From Silurus meridionalis (lineage: Eukaryota; Chordata; Actinopteri; Siluriformes; Siluridae), in NCBI RefSeq assembly GCF_014805685.1, contig NC_060887.1, forward strand, positions 11,692,963 to 11,756,962: a stretch of DNA of 64,000 bases, in the 5' to 3' direction. The translations under genes and the position numbers were made by a program. This document shows, one piece after another, positions 13,970-22,404 of this stretch; the first letter of the stretch is position 1, and the number at the start of each line of letters is the position of its first letter. The notes beneath the pieces were generated by a model that saw only the letters and a list, made by a program, of their open reading frames with translations, did not search any database and was not told the origin of the DNA.

Positions 13970-16900
13970 TCTAAAAATGTTTACAAAGATGCTATATTTT
14001 TACAGCCCTGTCTATGCCCTTGAAGTCGTTTTCTGTGCTTATTATTTGGCTCCCTCTAGTGGCCACATATGTGATTTGGCCTGACATTCCATGTATGAGT
14101 GGAGGGAAAAATAAAAAACAATTATGTTTATTTGTAATTTAACATTTAACATTTTCTATTTTAAGATGCAACAAATGTAAATGTAAATTGTGCATGTGTG
14201 ATTTCTCAGTTTCAGTTGTGCTTCTGACCACGATGACTGTGTCACTGGCTGTACCTCATCCTGGGCATCAGTGCACAAGACTGTCTGACAATAGTGTTGA
14301 CTGTGGCCTGCCGTCTAACATCCAGTCAGAAATGTCTGACCCCACCTGCAACGCCCAGTGGAGTATAAATGTAATTATTCGACTCTGTACCTTTACATTG
14401 GTTTGAAATGGCCCTGTTTATAAAATATCCTACTTTTCGATTCAGTTCTCTATTTTTTTTGAAGTACAAAAATGAATGTTTGAATTTAAGACACTGAGGC
14501 TGCATATGATTTGAAGTGAAAATTCAAATTTAATTTGAATTGATAATAATGATCAGATTTATTGGGCCGTCCCAGACTGCAGGTCCACAGGCAATGACCT
14601 GCCATGTAGCTACACCTCTAAGTGTACGAAGAGAGAAAATCTAAAAACAACTTAATTGTTAAAAAAAATAACTTTTTTAGAAGTAGGTAAAGTTTATATA
14701 AATAGAATCCTAACTTGTAAACTTTATCACCATCTTAAGATTAATTCTGATAAACTGGAAGGAAGGTGTTGCTTTAAAACCGTTAAACACACAGGTATGC
14801 GGTCAGTTTATTCTATATCTGTAATATGCACTGCCCAGGGATAGATTTTGGGCACCAATCAGGCATAAAATGATGACCACCTGCTAATATTGTGTTGGTA
14901 CCCCTTTTGCTGTAAAAACACTGTTGACTGTAGACCATTAATAGCAAGGGTTCCTTGGGGAACCACTTTTGATATATACTGACCACTGCAAACCAGCAAC
15001 AGGCGACAAGAGCTGGAGTTTTTGACAAGCTCCTTAATAAACTCTCTCAAATCCTTACGCTTGCCCATTTTCCCTGCTTCTAACACATCAAATTTGAGGA
15101 GAAAAAAACATTGTGAGAAAGTCATTTATAGGATAATACAAAAAAAACAAACATTTATGCACTATTTACACTAGATGGTGCTGTTGCTACTCTTTATATA
15201 TTTTGCACTATTTATTTATCATGTTTATAATTCATGAAACCCCTATCCGTAGTTGGTATCAGAAAACAACAACAACAAAAAGAATTGCAATTATCCAAAA
15301 CATTTTACTTAGTCAAGGTTCATGTAAAATCTTTCAAGCATAATTGAACAGCTGCATACTGTAATATAGATCATCAGATCCCAGATGATCACAATGCAGG
15401 GCTGCTATTGTGAATAAGCTAATATTCTGGTTTTTTTTTTAACATCTCTGTTTTTTTGTTCCATCTTTTCATTTCTTTATCAGAACGTGTCGGTGGCAGG
15501 TTATGACAGTGGAACCATTGAGTTTGTTCTCCCAGTCATCACAGCTACGCTGGAATCAGTCACACTTGAGACATGCAGTGACTCAGTGGTGTTTGACATC
15601 AGCTGCACTAAAACTGGTGTATGTTGTCTATAATTTATCATTTATCTATATTTTATCTTCAAATTTGCTAAAGCCTTAAACATAGTACTAGCAAAACTAT
15701 CCAGCTGTTCTTGTACGTAATTTATGTTATTATTACAGACTTGGTTTCTATTTTTATAAGTTATAGCCATGCAGCAGCGTAATAGAGTTTTATATAAACC
15801 CAACTGCTTTTACTTCCTGTATTGATTTTTCCCTTTTTGTTGCAGTTCATCAAGCAACTTCTGTTTTCATGTGAGTTTTCTTTTATGCAATTTCCTTTTA
15901 TTCTCTTCACTCCCTATTTCTATTTCTATGATTAGTTTCAAATTTGACTTAAGGTAATTGAAAGAAAAGCGAAAATGTTTTTGAATGTCAACAGCTAATA
16001 CTGTTGACTTTAGGTTTGCAGATGACTTCACTTCACTTTGCTGAAGGAGGGTTTGATAGTTTCCACTTGTTTTTCCAACTTGATTTTCTTTGTAAAAAAA
16101 AAAAATTGCTGATTCAACATTTGAAGATGAAGCTACTCAAATGAAGAAAGCCCCTGATGCATCAAGTGTGCGTCAGGTTTAAGCTATAGAAAATGGACAT
16201 TAATGCTCCGGAAGAAGTTTATTCAATGGTAAAATCTACAAATCACACTGAGGAATCAACAGTCCACTCCAAATTAACTCGAATGATTCCATTTAATTTT
16301 TTAAAGATTTTTAAAGCCTCTCTTAAACCCATCAATACAATAAGTAATAACAAAACTGGTCTAGTGGTTAGGATGCGGCGCTCTCACCGCTGCGGCCCGG
16401 GTTCGATCCCCGGTCAGGGAACCAACCCCAGCCACTCTCAGTGCCGGTCCCAAGCCCGGATAAATGGGGAGGGTTGCATTAGGAAGGGCAACCAGCGTAA
16501 AAACATGTGCCAAATCAAACATGCGCTGTGACGACCCCTAATGGGAGAAGCCGAAAGAAAGTTTTAAAAGAAAAAAAAAACCCTAACCAAATTATGGTTA
16601 TAATGGGAAATGAAAGTGGGAGGATATTTACAGTATCTATGGTACTTTGAAGTCACTTATGTCCAAGTCAATCATTCAAAACATTGCCTTGTGCAATGAA
16701 ACTCTTAGTGGCCTGTCAAACACAGTGTGTGTGTTCAGGCCTAGGCGTATCCACTGCATGCAGTAATTTAAAACATCCTGCATCCTGTTTGTTTTCCTGC
16801 TAGAACAACAATAGGTACAGACTCATATTAAATAGAGATACAGTGGAACCCACTTATCTCGACCTCGGTTCACTCGCCAAGCCTATTAAGTCGATGTTTT

Positions 16901-19900
16901 TGAAGTGGAACCGCCAAATTCTCGCTTTGTCTTAGCATTTTTTAATTGGTTATGTCGATTCTTTTATGTCGCCGAACCCTAATATCTCGAGCACAAGGGG
17001 GGGCAAATTTGCCACTTAATGTCGGTTATGTCAGGAATCCCCCCAAAAAAGTAAACACTGGTATGTCTGTTACCTAAACATAGCACATGACTGACACTGA
17101 GGAATTTCCGATTGTCTGGGTTCACTAAATATTTCAATGTAAAAACGCTTATTATTCTACTAGGCTAAAGTGCAAGGCAAAAGCTTTCTCTCAGATCAAA
17201 TCTCTCTCCTTTAAAAGGTTTGATGAGCAGGAGAATGGAACACCGATTCACATTAATTTTTAAAATGTGGTTCTCATCGATCACTGTCTTTACTTTTAAT
17301 ACATGAGTGGTTTAAACGTCTTTAAATAGAAATAAAAAAAGAATTTCATGTTTACTGGCATCATATTTTAACAGGGGGGTTGTACTTGCAGTACAGGAAT
17401 GTTTCGATGTTATCATTGTGTAATCGCATTGTGGAGGTTGGGAAAAAAAGGAATTGAATAAAGGTAGCTGTTAAATAACTTCTCTTTTTGCACTTCTTGC
17501 CATTGTAGAGCTTATCCTTTCCTACAAACTATTTTCAGATCTTTTATTTTGGGACACAGGATCTCCATGTCCGTTGCGGATTTAAACTCGGCCATTCTAA
17601 TTCACGTTTTCTTTATAGTTTCTTTAGAGCAGTTACCCAAGAGCTCATCCTGATTTCTGTGAAAGGGCAAAAGGATCATGTATACAAGAGTAAAAAGTAG
17701 TTTACCAAACTGTATTATAAAAATTAAAGTTGCCCCCCCCCATCTCATTTATGCTTTCCATATTATAACTGAAAAGAAATGCAAGAAAGAATAAATAAAT
17801 CAATATATAGAAAGCATTCTCTGTAATCTGGTTTCAGAGTAATAATAAAAAAGAGAAATCACAGAAATAATCCCACCTACAGTACATTCGACTTCAATAC
17901 CTAATTCAGCTATTCATTCTATATCTATATCATATTGTAATATCAGTGATCTCTAATGAGATACATGAAGCTAGTACTTATATACTTTTTTTTCAAAATT
18001 GTCAAATCTACTTACATCCTCTGCATTTCATTTTAATGACATGTTTTGCTGCTTAAAAAATGTTATGTTAAATGTTACATTAGAAATGTATTTGTGTCAA
18101 TGGACTTTTCTATTTCTCTTTTCCCCCCTTCTCTTATATGTGGCTGGCAGGCCAAATCAAAGGTCACCAGAGGCCATCTCTGGCCCATGAGACATAGTCT
18201 GGGTATTTTACAAGTGATCACTGATTTGTTTCATTATGTCTTTTTCTGTTACTTTTGGTTTCTTCTTCAGCACTTTTAAAACTGCCCTAAGCATTCTTGG
18301 TGTCATTTTTGAAGGACGTCCCCACTTCTAGGCAGAGAAGCAACAGTTTTGATATACCGTTTCCAGTTTGCAATATTGTATCTTGTCTGACTGTCTGTTT
18401 TTAAGAAATGCCTCAACAGCCATTTCTAGCTTTGTACATTTCATTAATATGTCTTCTCCAGGCCTTTGAAAGTATGTTGAAAGTATGATTCACATAAAAC
18501 GTTTTTTTTTTTTCTTGCAAAGAACATTTTATCTGAAACATCTAACTCCATTTGGCTTTTGGAAATGATAGAACGGAGACGGATATGACTTGAAAACAGC
18601 TACCGTATATATTCCATTATTTCATAATTGATACATTGATATCTATATCAGACTTCTACTGAAAACTATTAAGATTTCTTTTTAAGATAAGATTCTTTTT
18701 TCTTGTAATGAAAAATACATTCTTAACAACTACTGTACTGTGTTTCTAATGTATATACATTTTTATTTATAATGCATGGTTTTACAAGGTAGGGAAATTA
18801 AAAACTGTAGTTAATGTTAGATATTTTGCATACAGTACCTACTGTAGTAAACATGCTCACACAGGCCTTATTTTTTCCAAAATAAAGAGCTGTTAAAACT
18901 TTTGTCATTACAGCCACATAATAGGTGTTGGCCAATGACAACTCATTTCTAATCTTGCACTTGCATTTATGTACACACCCGTACCGGTATTTTAATTATA
19001 TACAGATACACACCCACTCAAATGTTTATTGCTGTTGACTTGCAGGTCCGATTGATGGCACCCCTGTACCAACTAAAGGTACAGTAATGCTCAACACATG
19101 CCTGACACTTAAGTTAAGCATTTTCTTTGGTTCCTGTTTTTTTGTTGTTGTTTTTTTGTTCACAGATAATAAACTTTCTGATCATCCAGCTTGGCTACAT
19201 TTACTCTACACTTCCCGTAAAAATATGAATGGCCTAATGCATTAGTATTGGCTTTCCAACACTGCTCCCTGCACAGCTTAGAACAACTGCCTGATTCACA
19301 CCTGATTCAAAGTCACACACAAATTCTTAAAGCAGGAAGAGTGTTAAAATGTACAGAAGAGGTGGTGCTCCAGGGTCGAAGGGGGTGGTAGAAACCTAGT
19401 GTAATTATAGAAAGCAAGACTGGGCGATGCACTAGATGAAATGCATGCTCAAAAAAAGTCCATTCCTACCTTGTTCTTTGAAGTCTCTGTGTTGCATTGA
19501 GTCAGCAGTCAATAATCAAAAATGCAGAAAAAACAACACTTAAATCTAGTGCTGTGGACATCTCCAAGGCTTTACATGCAATAGTGGATAGAAGGCAGTG
19601 CACTGCACATGATGAACTAAACAGAGGCGGAGTCAAATTCAAAGACAAACAAGCTTCAAAAGGAAGCGCGCTTTTTCATATTTCGCTGCAAGAGGATCAA
19701 AGTGGTTTCATTCATTACTATTAGGGCTCTTAAATATAATGTATATTATAACGAAACACGGGCAATTGTTGCAATAAGAAATGTGATTGCTTCCTTTTAA
19801 TTGCTTCCTTTTTTGCTTCCAGTTTTAAGGTTTCTTTATTTTTTTTCATTTGTCATTTGAATTTCCAAAACCCATCTGAAAACCACCGGCTTGTGAAGTT

Positions 19901-20161
19901 GACTCGACTGTGGTGGTCGACCATGCATTTCCGAAGAGCCGTTATTCGATTTGCTTTTTGTGGTTCTGTGAAACAAAAAAATCATGTCAGCGATTTTTAA
20001 CTTCCGATTTACAAGGAATTGTTGCTGAAGTAGCTTTAACTGAAAAGAAAACCCAGTTTCAGTTTCATAGTTCGCTGTACGCAGGGGAGTGGGGAACATA
20101 GTGTGTGGGGGGGAAGGGGGTGCTAGTTCGTTGAATAAGCACTATACCTGTTCAACAAACA

Positions 20162-20200
<39 letters not shown>

Positions 20201-20729
20201 CTGCCATGCTTTCGCAGGGAAAAGTAGGCACAAATCATTTCAAAGGAAATGAAACTTCACAAACAGTAACACCCAAATCCTCTAATACTAGGATGTATTT
20301 ATTGTAGCCATATAATTTCTTCACTCACTCACTCAATCCAGCATTCCATCACTGCCACCCAAACCTAATCCAAAACTCCTGATATTAAAATGATTTCTAA
20401 ACGCATGTAATACTAGTTTTATTTATTGTTGCTGTATCATAGTCTAATTGTTATTTATTATTATTGGAATCATTTTGTGCTCAGTCTCATATTGCATATC
20501 CTTTGCACATTTTTAGGAATATCCTCTGGTGTTTCCCCCTTTGTATCTCCCTGCTGTAAGTATACAAGCCAAAAAGTGCATGCATGTGTATAGGCATGCA
20601 TTCCCATTTCATTATCCTGTAATTGTGTATGATACATATATTGAGAGTCGTATATAAACATAGCTTTAATTATTTCCTTTCTTATCTCCAGTGTTGCTGA
20701 CTATTGGAATCACTGTCATCTTTGGTTAA
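2457..20729 (+). CDS. Unrecognised small secreted protein, probably GPI-anchored (7 exons)
   Basis: Predicted coding exons are 2457-2472, 14216-14370, 15484-15618, 15846-15870, 19046-19078, 20517-20555 and 20692-20729. All have GT-AG borders and every phase matches, giving 146 residues and a TAA stop. The N-terminus reads [17 protein letters not shown], a good signal peptide that appears only when exon 1 is joined to exon 2. The mature part has cysteines near 25, 35, 50, 88, 98, 111 and 134 and one N-glycosylation sequon (NVS at 58-60). The protein ends in a hydrophobic run ([13 protein letters not shown]) that reaches the C-terminus and is preceded by small Ser/Gly/Pro residues, as in GPI-attachment signals. 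I do not recognise the family: the cysteine spacing is not Ly6/uPAR. Exons 2 and 3 are the firmest part. Exon 1 lies 11.7 kb upstream and is inferred from phase, a strong donor and the signal peptide it completes. Intron 4 (3.2 kb) could hide an additional exon. Confidence 0.55.
2473..3690. other. Start of the long intron of the unknown gene; no feature
   Basis: The first 200 bases after the exon-1 donor carry several CpG dinucleotides (near 2520-2570), which would suit a promoter-proximal region. Beyond that the sequence is AT-rich and I see nothing else in it. Confidence 0.3.
3691..4056. repeat. Left copy of a diverged ~330-bp direct duplication
   Basis: The stretch beginning with the TAAATAATGTATTGTGG motif and ending TAGTTTATGAT recurs at about 4790-5117. 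Shared landmarks in the same order are GGCCGGACTGGTGACACTAC, TGTAAACTGCATTAAAAATAG, ACTACAGAGCAGAAT and GAACAGGATCCGTTTTCTCA. A GT-rich block lies near the right end of both copies. Confidence 0.9.
4061..4753 (+). mobile_element. Tigger/pogo-type DNA transposon remnant, 693 bp, with TIRs and TA target duplication
   Basis: The ends are inverted repeats: CAGTAAAACCCCATTG on the left and, reading inward from the right, CAGTAAAACCCCGTTGG. TA dinucleotides flank both ends (4059-4060 and 4754-4755). Inside, 4187-4400 encodes a broken N-terminus resembling the Tigger/CENP-B helix-turn-helix: MSPKK at 4187, then in shifted frames [19 protein letters not shown] and [14 protein letters not shown]. The DDE catalytic domain is missing, so the copy cannot move by itself. 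Superfamily assignment rests on the TA duplication, the CAGT terminus and the HTH-like segment. Confidence 0.85.
4790..5117. repeat. Right copy of the ~330-bp direct duplication
   Basis: Partner of the copy at 3691-4056, with scattered substitutions. Its GT-rich block has expanded to a pure (GT)n at 5062-5099. The Tigger element sits between the two copies, at the right end of the left copy. Confidence 0.9.
5521..5614. repeat. (TATC)n followed by (GATT)n microsatellite
   Basis: About 17 TATC units run directly into six GATT units. Confidence 0.95.
5615..5700. mobile_element. Possible hAT transposon terminal fragment
   Basis: TTAGGGGTGTCAAATTCACG followed by repeated CGGTTCGGTAC-type motifs resembles the end of a common teleost hAT group. 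No matching right end was found, so this is a tentative call. Confidence 0.4.
6000..6036. repeat. (GT)n microsatellite
   Basis: About 18 GT units. A short (AAT)n run follows at 6119-6141. Confidence 0.95.
6180..8890. other. Intronic sequence without recognised features
   Basis: No transposon ends, transposase-like frames or splice-flanked coding segments are convincing here. Near 8262-8300 two inverted CCAAT boxes and a CACGTG E-box cluster, but no initiation context or exon follows, so I assign no promoter. Confidence 0.35.
9049..9101. repeat. (GT)n microsatellite
   Basis: About 26 GT units directly preceding a hairpin-forming inverted repeat. Confidence 0.95.
9111..9236. repeat. Long hairpin-forming inverted repeat (about 38-bp arms, 51-nt loop)
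   Basis: The left arm 9111-9148 (starts ATGAGAAACCCTAAACGG) is the near-perfect reverse complement of 9200-9236 (ends CATTTAGGTTTCTCAT). There are a handful of mismatches and one bulge. The GC-rich loop contains CGTGCGCCGCCCGGG. It could be a tiny MITE, or a folded RNA if transcribed. I see no clear target duplication. Confidence 0.85.
9237..10082. other. Intronic sequence; small local direct duplication only
   Basis: A short direct duplication built on GTACTATAAAGGTATA occurs twice between 9513 and 9575. Nothing else is recognised. Confidence 0.4.
10083..10235 (-). repeat. Fragment of a teleost interspersed repeat
   Basis: The series GAGATGCTCTGATCATCTAG, CTTGCTTATTTTTCCTGCTTCTAACACG and AGTGATAATCAGTGTTATT is also present, in part, at 14830-15095 of this window. 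The two copies share the TTGCCCATTTT-CCCTGCTTCTAACAC core. Strand is nominal. Confidence 0.6.
10236..12585. other. Intronic sequence with a decayed hAT-like fragment and a (CT)n tract
   Basis: Near 11290-11410, CCAGTGGTCACCTACCTTCTT and AAGATCTACCGAG recall the end of a teleost hAT group. A pure (CT)n lies at about 11914-11958. I see no supported gene. The frame at 12239-12541 has no splice or similarity support. Confidence 0.4.
12586..13915 (+). mobile_element. Decayed Tc1-like DNA transposon
   Basis: The left end carries the AAAGTGAGTACATCCCTCAC and CAACAAAAGTGAGTACACCC motifs of a widespread fish Tc1-like family. Coding remnants run from about 12950 to 13860. The Tc1 C-terminal DDE segment [18 protein letters not shown] is intact at 13680-13733. 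Upstream remnants read [11 protein letters not shown] near 13440-13477 and [19 protein letters not shown] helix-turn-helix sequence near 13020-13060. Several stops and frameshifts separate these pieces, so no transposase is made. The right terminal repeat is missing; it is replaced by a (TA)n tract. Confidence 0.85.
13916..13966. repeat. (TA)n microsatellite
   Basis: About 25 TA units at the truncated right end of the Tc1 copy. Confidence 0.95.
14371..15483. other. Intron 2 of the unknown gene, containing a teleost interspersed-repeat fragment
   Basis: At 14830-15095 lies a second copy of the repeat seen at 10083-10235 (TTGCCCATTTTCCCTGCTTC core, GCACTGCCCAGGGATAGATT and GACCACTGCAAACCAGCAAC). 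It also carries ATTGTGTTGGTACCCCTTTT. The rest is unassigned. Confidence 0.5.
16353..16575 (+). mobile_element. tRNA-Glu-derived SINE with a LINE-like tail
   Basis: The head is almost identical to the tRNA-Glu(CTC) gene from its D-arm onward. Box A is TAGTGGTTAGG (16362-16372), the anticodon region is GCGCTCTCACC, and box B is GGTTCGATCCC (16400-16410), followed by the CAGGGAA acceptor half. The 5' acceptor half is lost. A roughly 130-bp unrelated body follows, with a tail GACCCCTAATGGGAGAAGCCGAAAG and A-rich end. The same tail ends the minus-strand LINE fragment at 34884-35047, suggesting that LINE mobilised the SINE. Confidence 0.9.
16848..17050 (+). mobile_element. Tigger/pogo-like terminal fragment
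   Basis: TACAGTGGAACCCACTTATC, then repeated 'TTATGTCG' and 'TATCTCGA' motifs, as at the ends of Tigger/pogo elements (TA + CAGT start). I could not find the matching right end. Confidence 0.5.
17051..19045. other. Remainder of intron 4 of the unknown gene
   Basis: 18130-18480 looks like a decayed DNA-transposon piece (AGAGGCCATCTCTGGCCCAT and CATTTTTGAAGGACGTCC), but I cannot assign it. I found no extra exon whose phase and splice sites would be better than direct joining of exons 4 and 5. Confidence 0.3.
19079..20516. other. Intron 5 of the unknown gene; (AC)n inside
   Basis: A (AC)n run occupies 20162-20199. No transposon or exon is recognised elsewhere. Confidence 0.4.
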
Positions 20730-20979
20730 GGTATGCATGGGAGTTTTATCTGTTCACTCATGTCTTTCAGGAGCACCAGTGTTATATTAGGCATTAAAAG
20801 CAGGCCATGCATTCGTTGAGCATAACTTATGGCATAGCTTTTCTGGCCTTGTTGGTGGTAAGGGAAAAAAAAATCACTCTAAATGTGTTTAGCAGTTCTT
20901 TCATAACCATGTTGAATTCACAAGAGCACTGCAATAACAGACTGGAGGAACAAGTTTATTATGATCTGGTGTACAGTAA

Positions 20980-20991
20980 ACAAGTAAATAA
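20980..20991 (+). promoter_or_regulatory. Candidate polyadenylation signal of the unknown gene
   Basis: AATAAA lies about 255 bp beyond the TAA stop at 20727-20729. The stop codon is immediately followed by AAG|gtatgc, so a 3' UTR intron is also possible. Confidence 0.25.
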
Positions 20992-21116
20992 AAAAAAACG
21001 ACATGGTGCAAGTCACAAGAAAAATGCCTCAAAGAACAGTACATTTGTACATTTGCAAAAGCACAAAACAAGGAGCTGAAATAATACGGCTACTGAGTAA
21101 AACAAAGATAACCAAT

Positions 21117-21245
21117 ATACAGAGGTCCCCCGGAACTTGCAGGGGTTACTTTCTAAGACCCCACCGCGACTTCTGAAATTCTGCACATTTTGGACGCACC
21201 CCCGCAGCCCCTATGGTACCTTAGTGAATTCAGCTAGACATTACA
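21117..21245 (+). mobile_element. Possible Tigger-like MITE fragment
   Basis: TATACAGAGGTCCCCCGGAA, then CCACCGCGACTTC and GGACGCACCCCCGCAGCCCC, resembles the pogo/Tigger-type terminus. No right end was identified. Confidence 0.4.
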
Positions 21246-21332
21246 TCACTTTTATACAATAATTTGTTTTAAAATGACTGTATTCATGACATAAACCACC
21301 CACCCTCCTGGTACAAGTAGTACCAGTTTAAT

Positions 21333-21730
21333 CAAGTCAAGTCAAGTTTATTTCTATAGCGCTTTTCACAACAGACATTGTCTCAAAGCAGCTTTACAGA
21401 AATCAACAGTCAAGGTGAATGGTGTGCATTTATCCCTGATGAGCAGCCGTGGCGACTGTGGCAAGGAAAAACTCCCTTAGATGTCATGAGGAAAAAACCC
21501 TGAGAGGAACCAGACTCAAAAGGGGAACTAATCCTCATTTGGGTGATATCAAGAGTGTGATCATAAATCTTTCAACAATACAGAACACTGGAGAGTGAGA
21601 ACTAACATGAGCACTGGAGTGTGTGATTATAAGTAATGTTCTTTCTACAGTCTTATACAGTCATTGTGGTTATAAAACTAGGAGCTACTGAGCAACTTAT
21701 AAAATAGCTCAACATTTGTGATCATCACAG
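21333..21730 (-). mobile_element. L2/CR1-like LINE 3' end fragment
   Basis: On the minus strand this ends in TAGAAATAAACTTGACTTGA, a short-unit (TTGAC)n tail. It shares GCTTTACAGAAATCAAC, CAAGGAAAAACTCCCT and CCTGAGAGGAACCAGACTC with the 3' UTR of the full LINE at 26673-31463 and with fragments at 33506 and 37113. It may be the 3' half of the LINE whose coding fragment lies at 24358-24740, separated by the LINE at 21731-24357. Confidence 0.75.
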
Positions 21731-21818
21731 ATTCAAATCAAATCAAATCAAATCAAATTTTATTTGTCACATACACATACATACAGGGTACGACATGCAG
21801 TGAAATGCTTTTAACGAC

Positions 21819-22137
21819 GGTTAACTGCACACTACCATAAACATTTTCTGTGTACATTTTCTGTGTATGTATATATATGTATATATGTATATGTATGTAT
21901 ATATACATATATATACATATATATGCATGAGGGAATAAAATAGGGTAAAAAGTAGAATAAAAATATAAATATAATAACAAAATTTAAAGAAAAATATAAT
22001 AAGAAAAAGGCAGATAAATAAAGATATAAAGATATATAAATATATATGTATATATACATACATATACATATATACATATATATACACATACACAGAAAAT
22101 GTACACAGAAAATGTTTATGGCAGTGTGCAGTTAACC
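21819..22137. repeat. Long inverted repeat inside LINE-A 3' UTR
   Basis: About 98 bp at 21819-21917 (starts GGTTAACTGCACACTACCAT) recur in reverse complement at about 22040-22137 (ends ATGGCAGTGTGCAGTTAACC). There are only a few differences across unique sequence plus a TATA/TGTA-rich part. The spacer is about 120 bp and A-rich. Confidence 0.9.
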
Positions 22138-22404
22138 AGTAAACAACAGTAAACAAGTTAGGCATGGTTTTTGATTGTCCATGAGTGTCCGTGTGCAGTA
22201 AGGTGTGGTGTAAAGTGTCCATGTGCGGAATGGTGTCGTATAAAAATAAGAATATAAAAAAATATGAAATAAATATGAAAAAGAAAATATAAAATGTAAA
22301 GTGCACTGTGCTGTGCAAGTCCAGTGTATAATGTGCCGTAGCACGAAAAGTGTGATTGTGCAGGGGAAAAAAGGGGGGTGATGATGGAGAGAGTGGGCCA
22401 GTTT

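Noticed and set aside
16353..16425. Genuine tRNA-Glu gene
   Set aside because: The 5' acceptor half is missing, and a SINE body and LINE-like tail follow the tRNA-like head.
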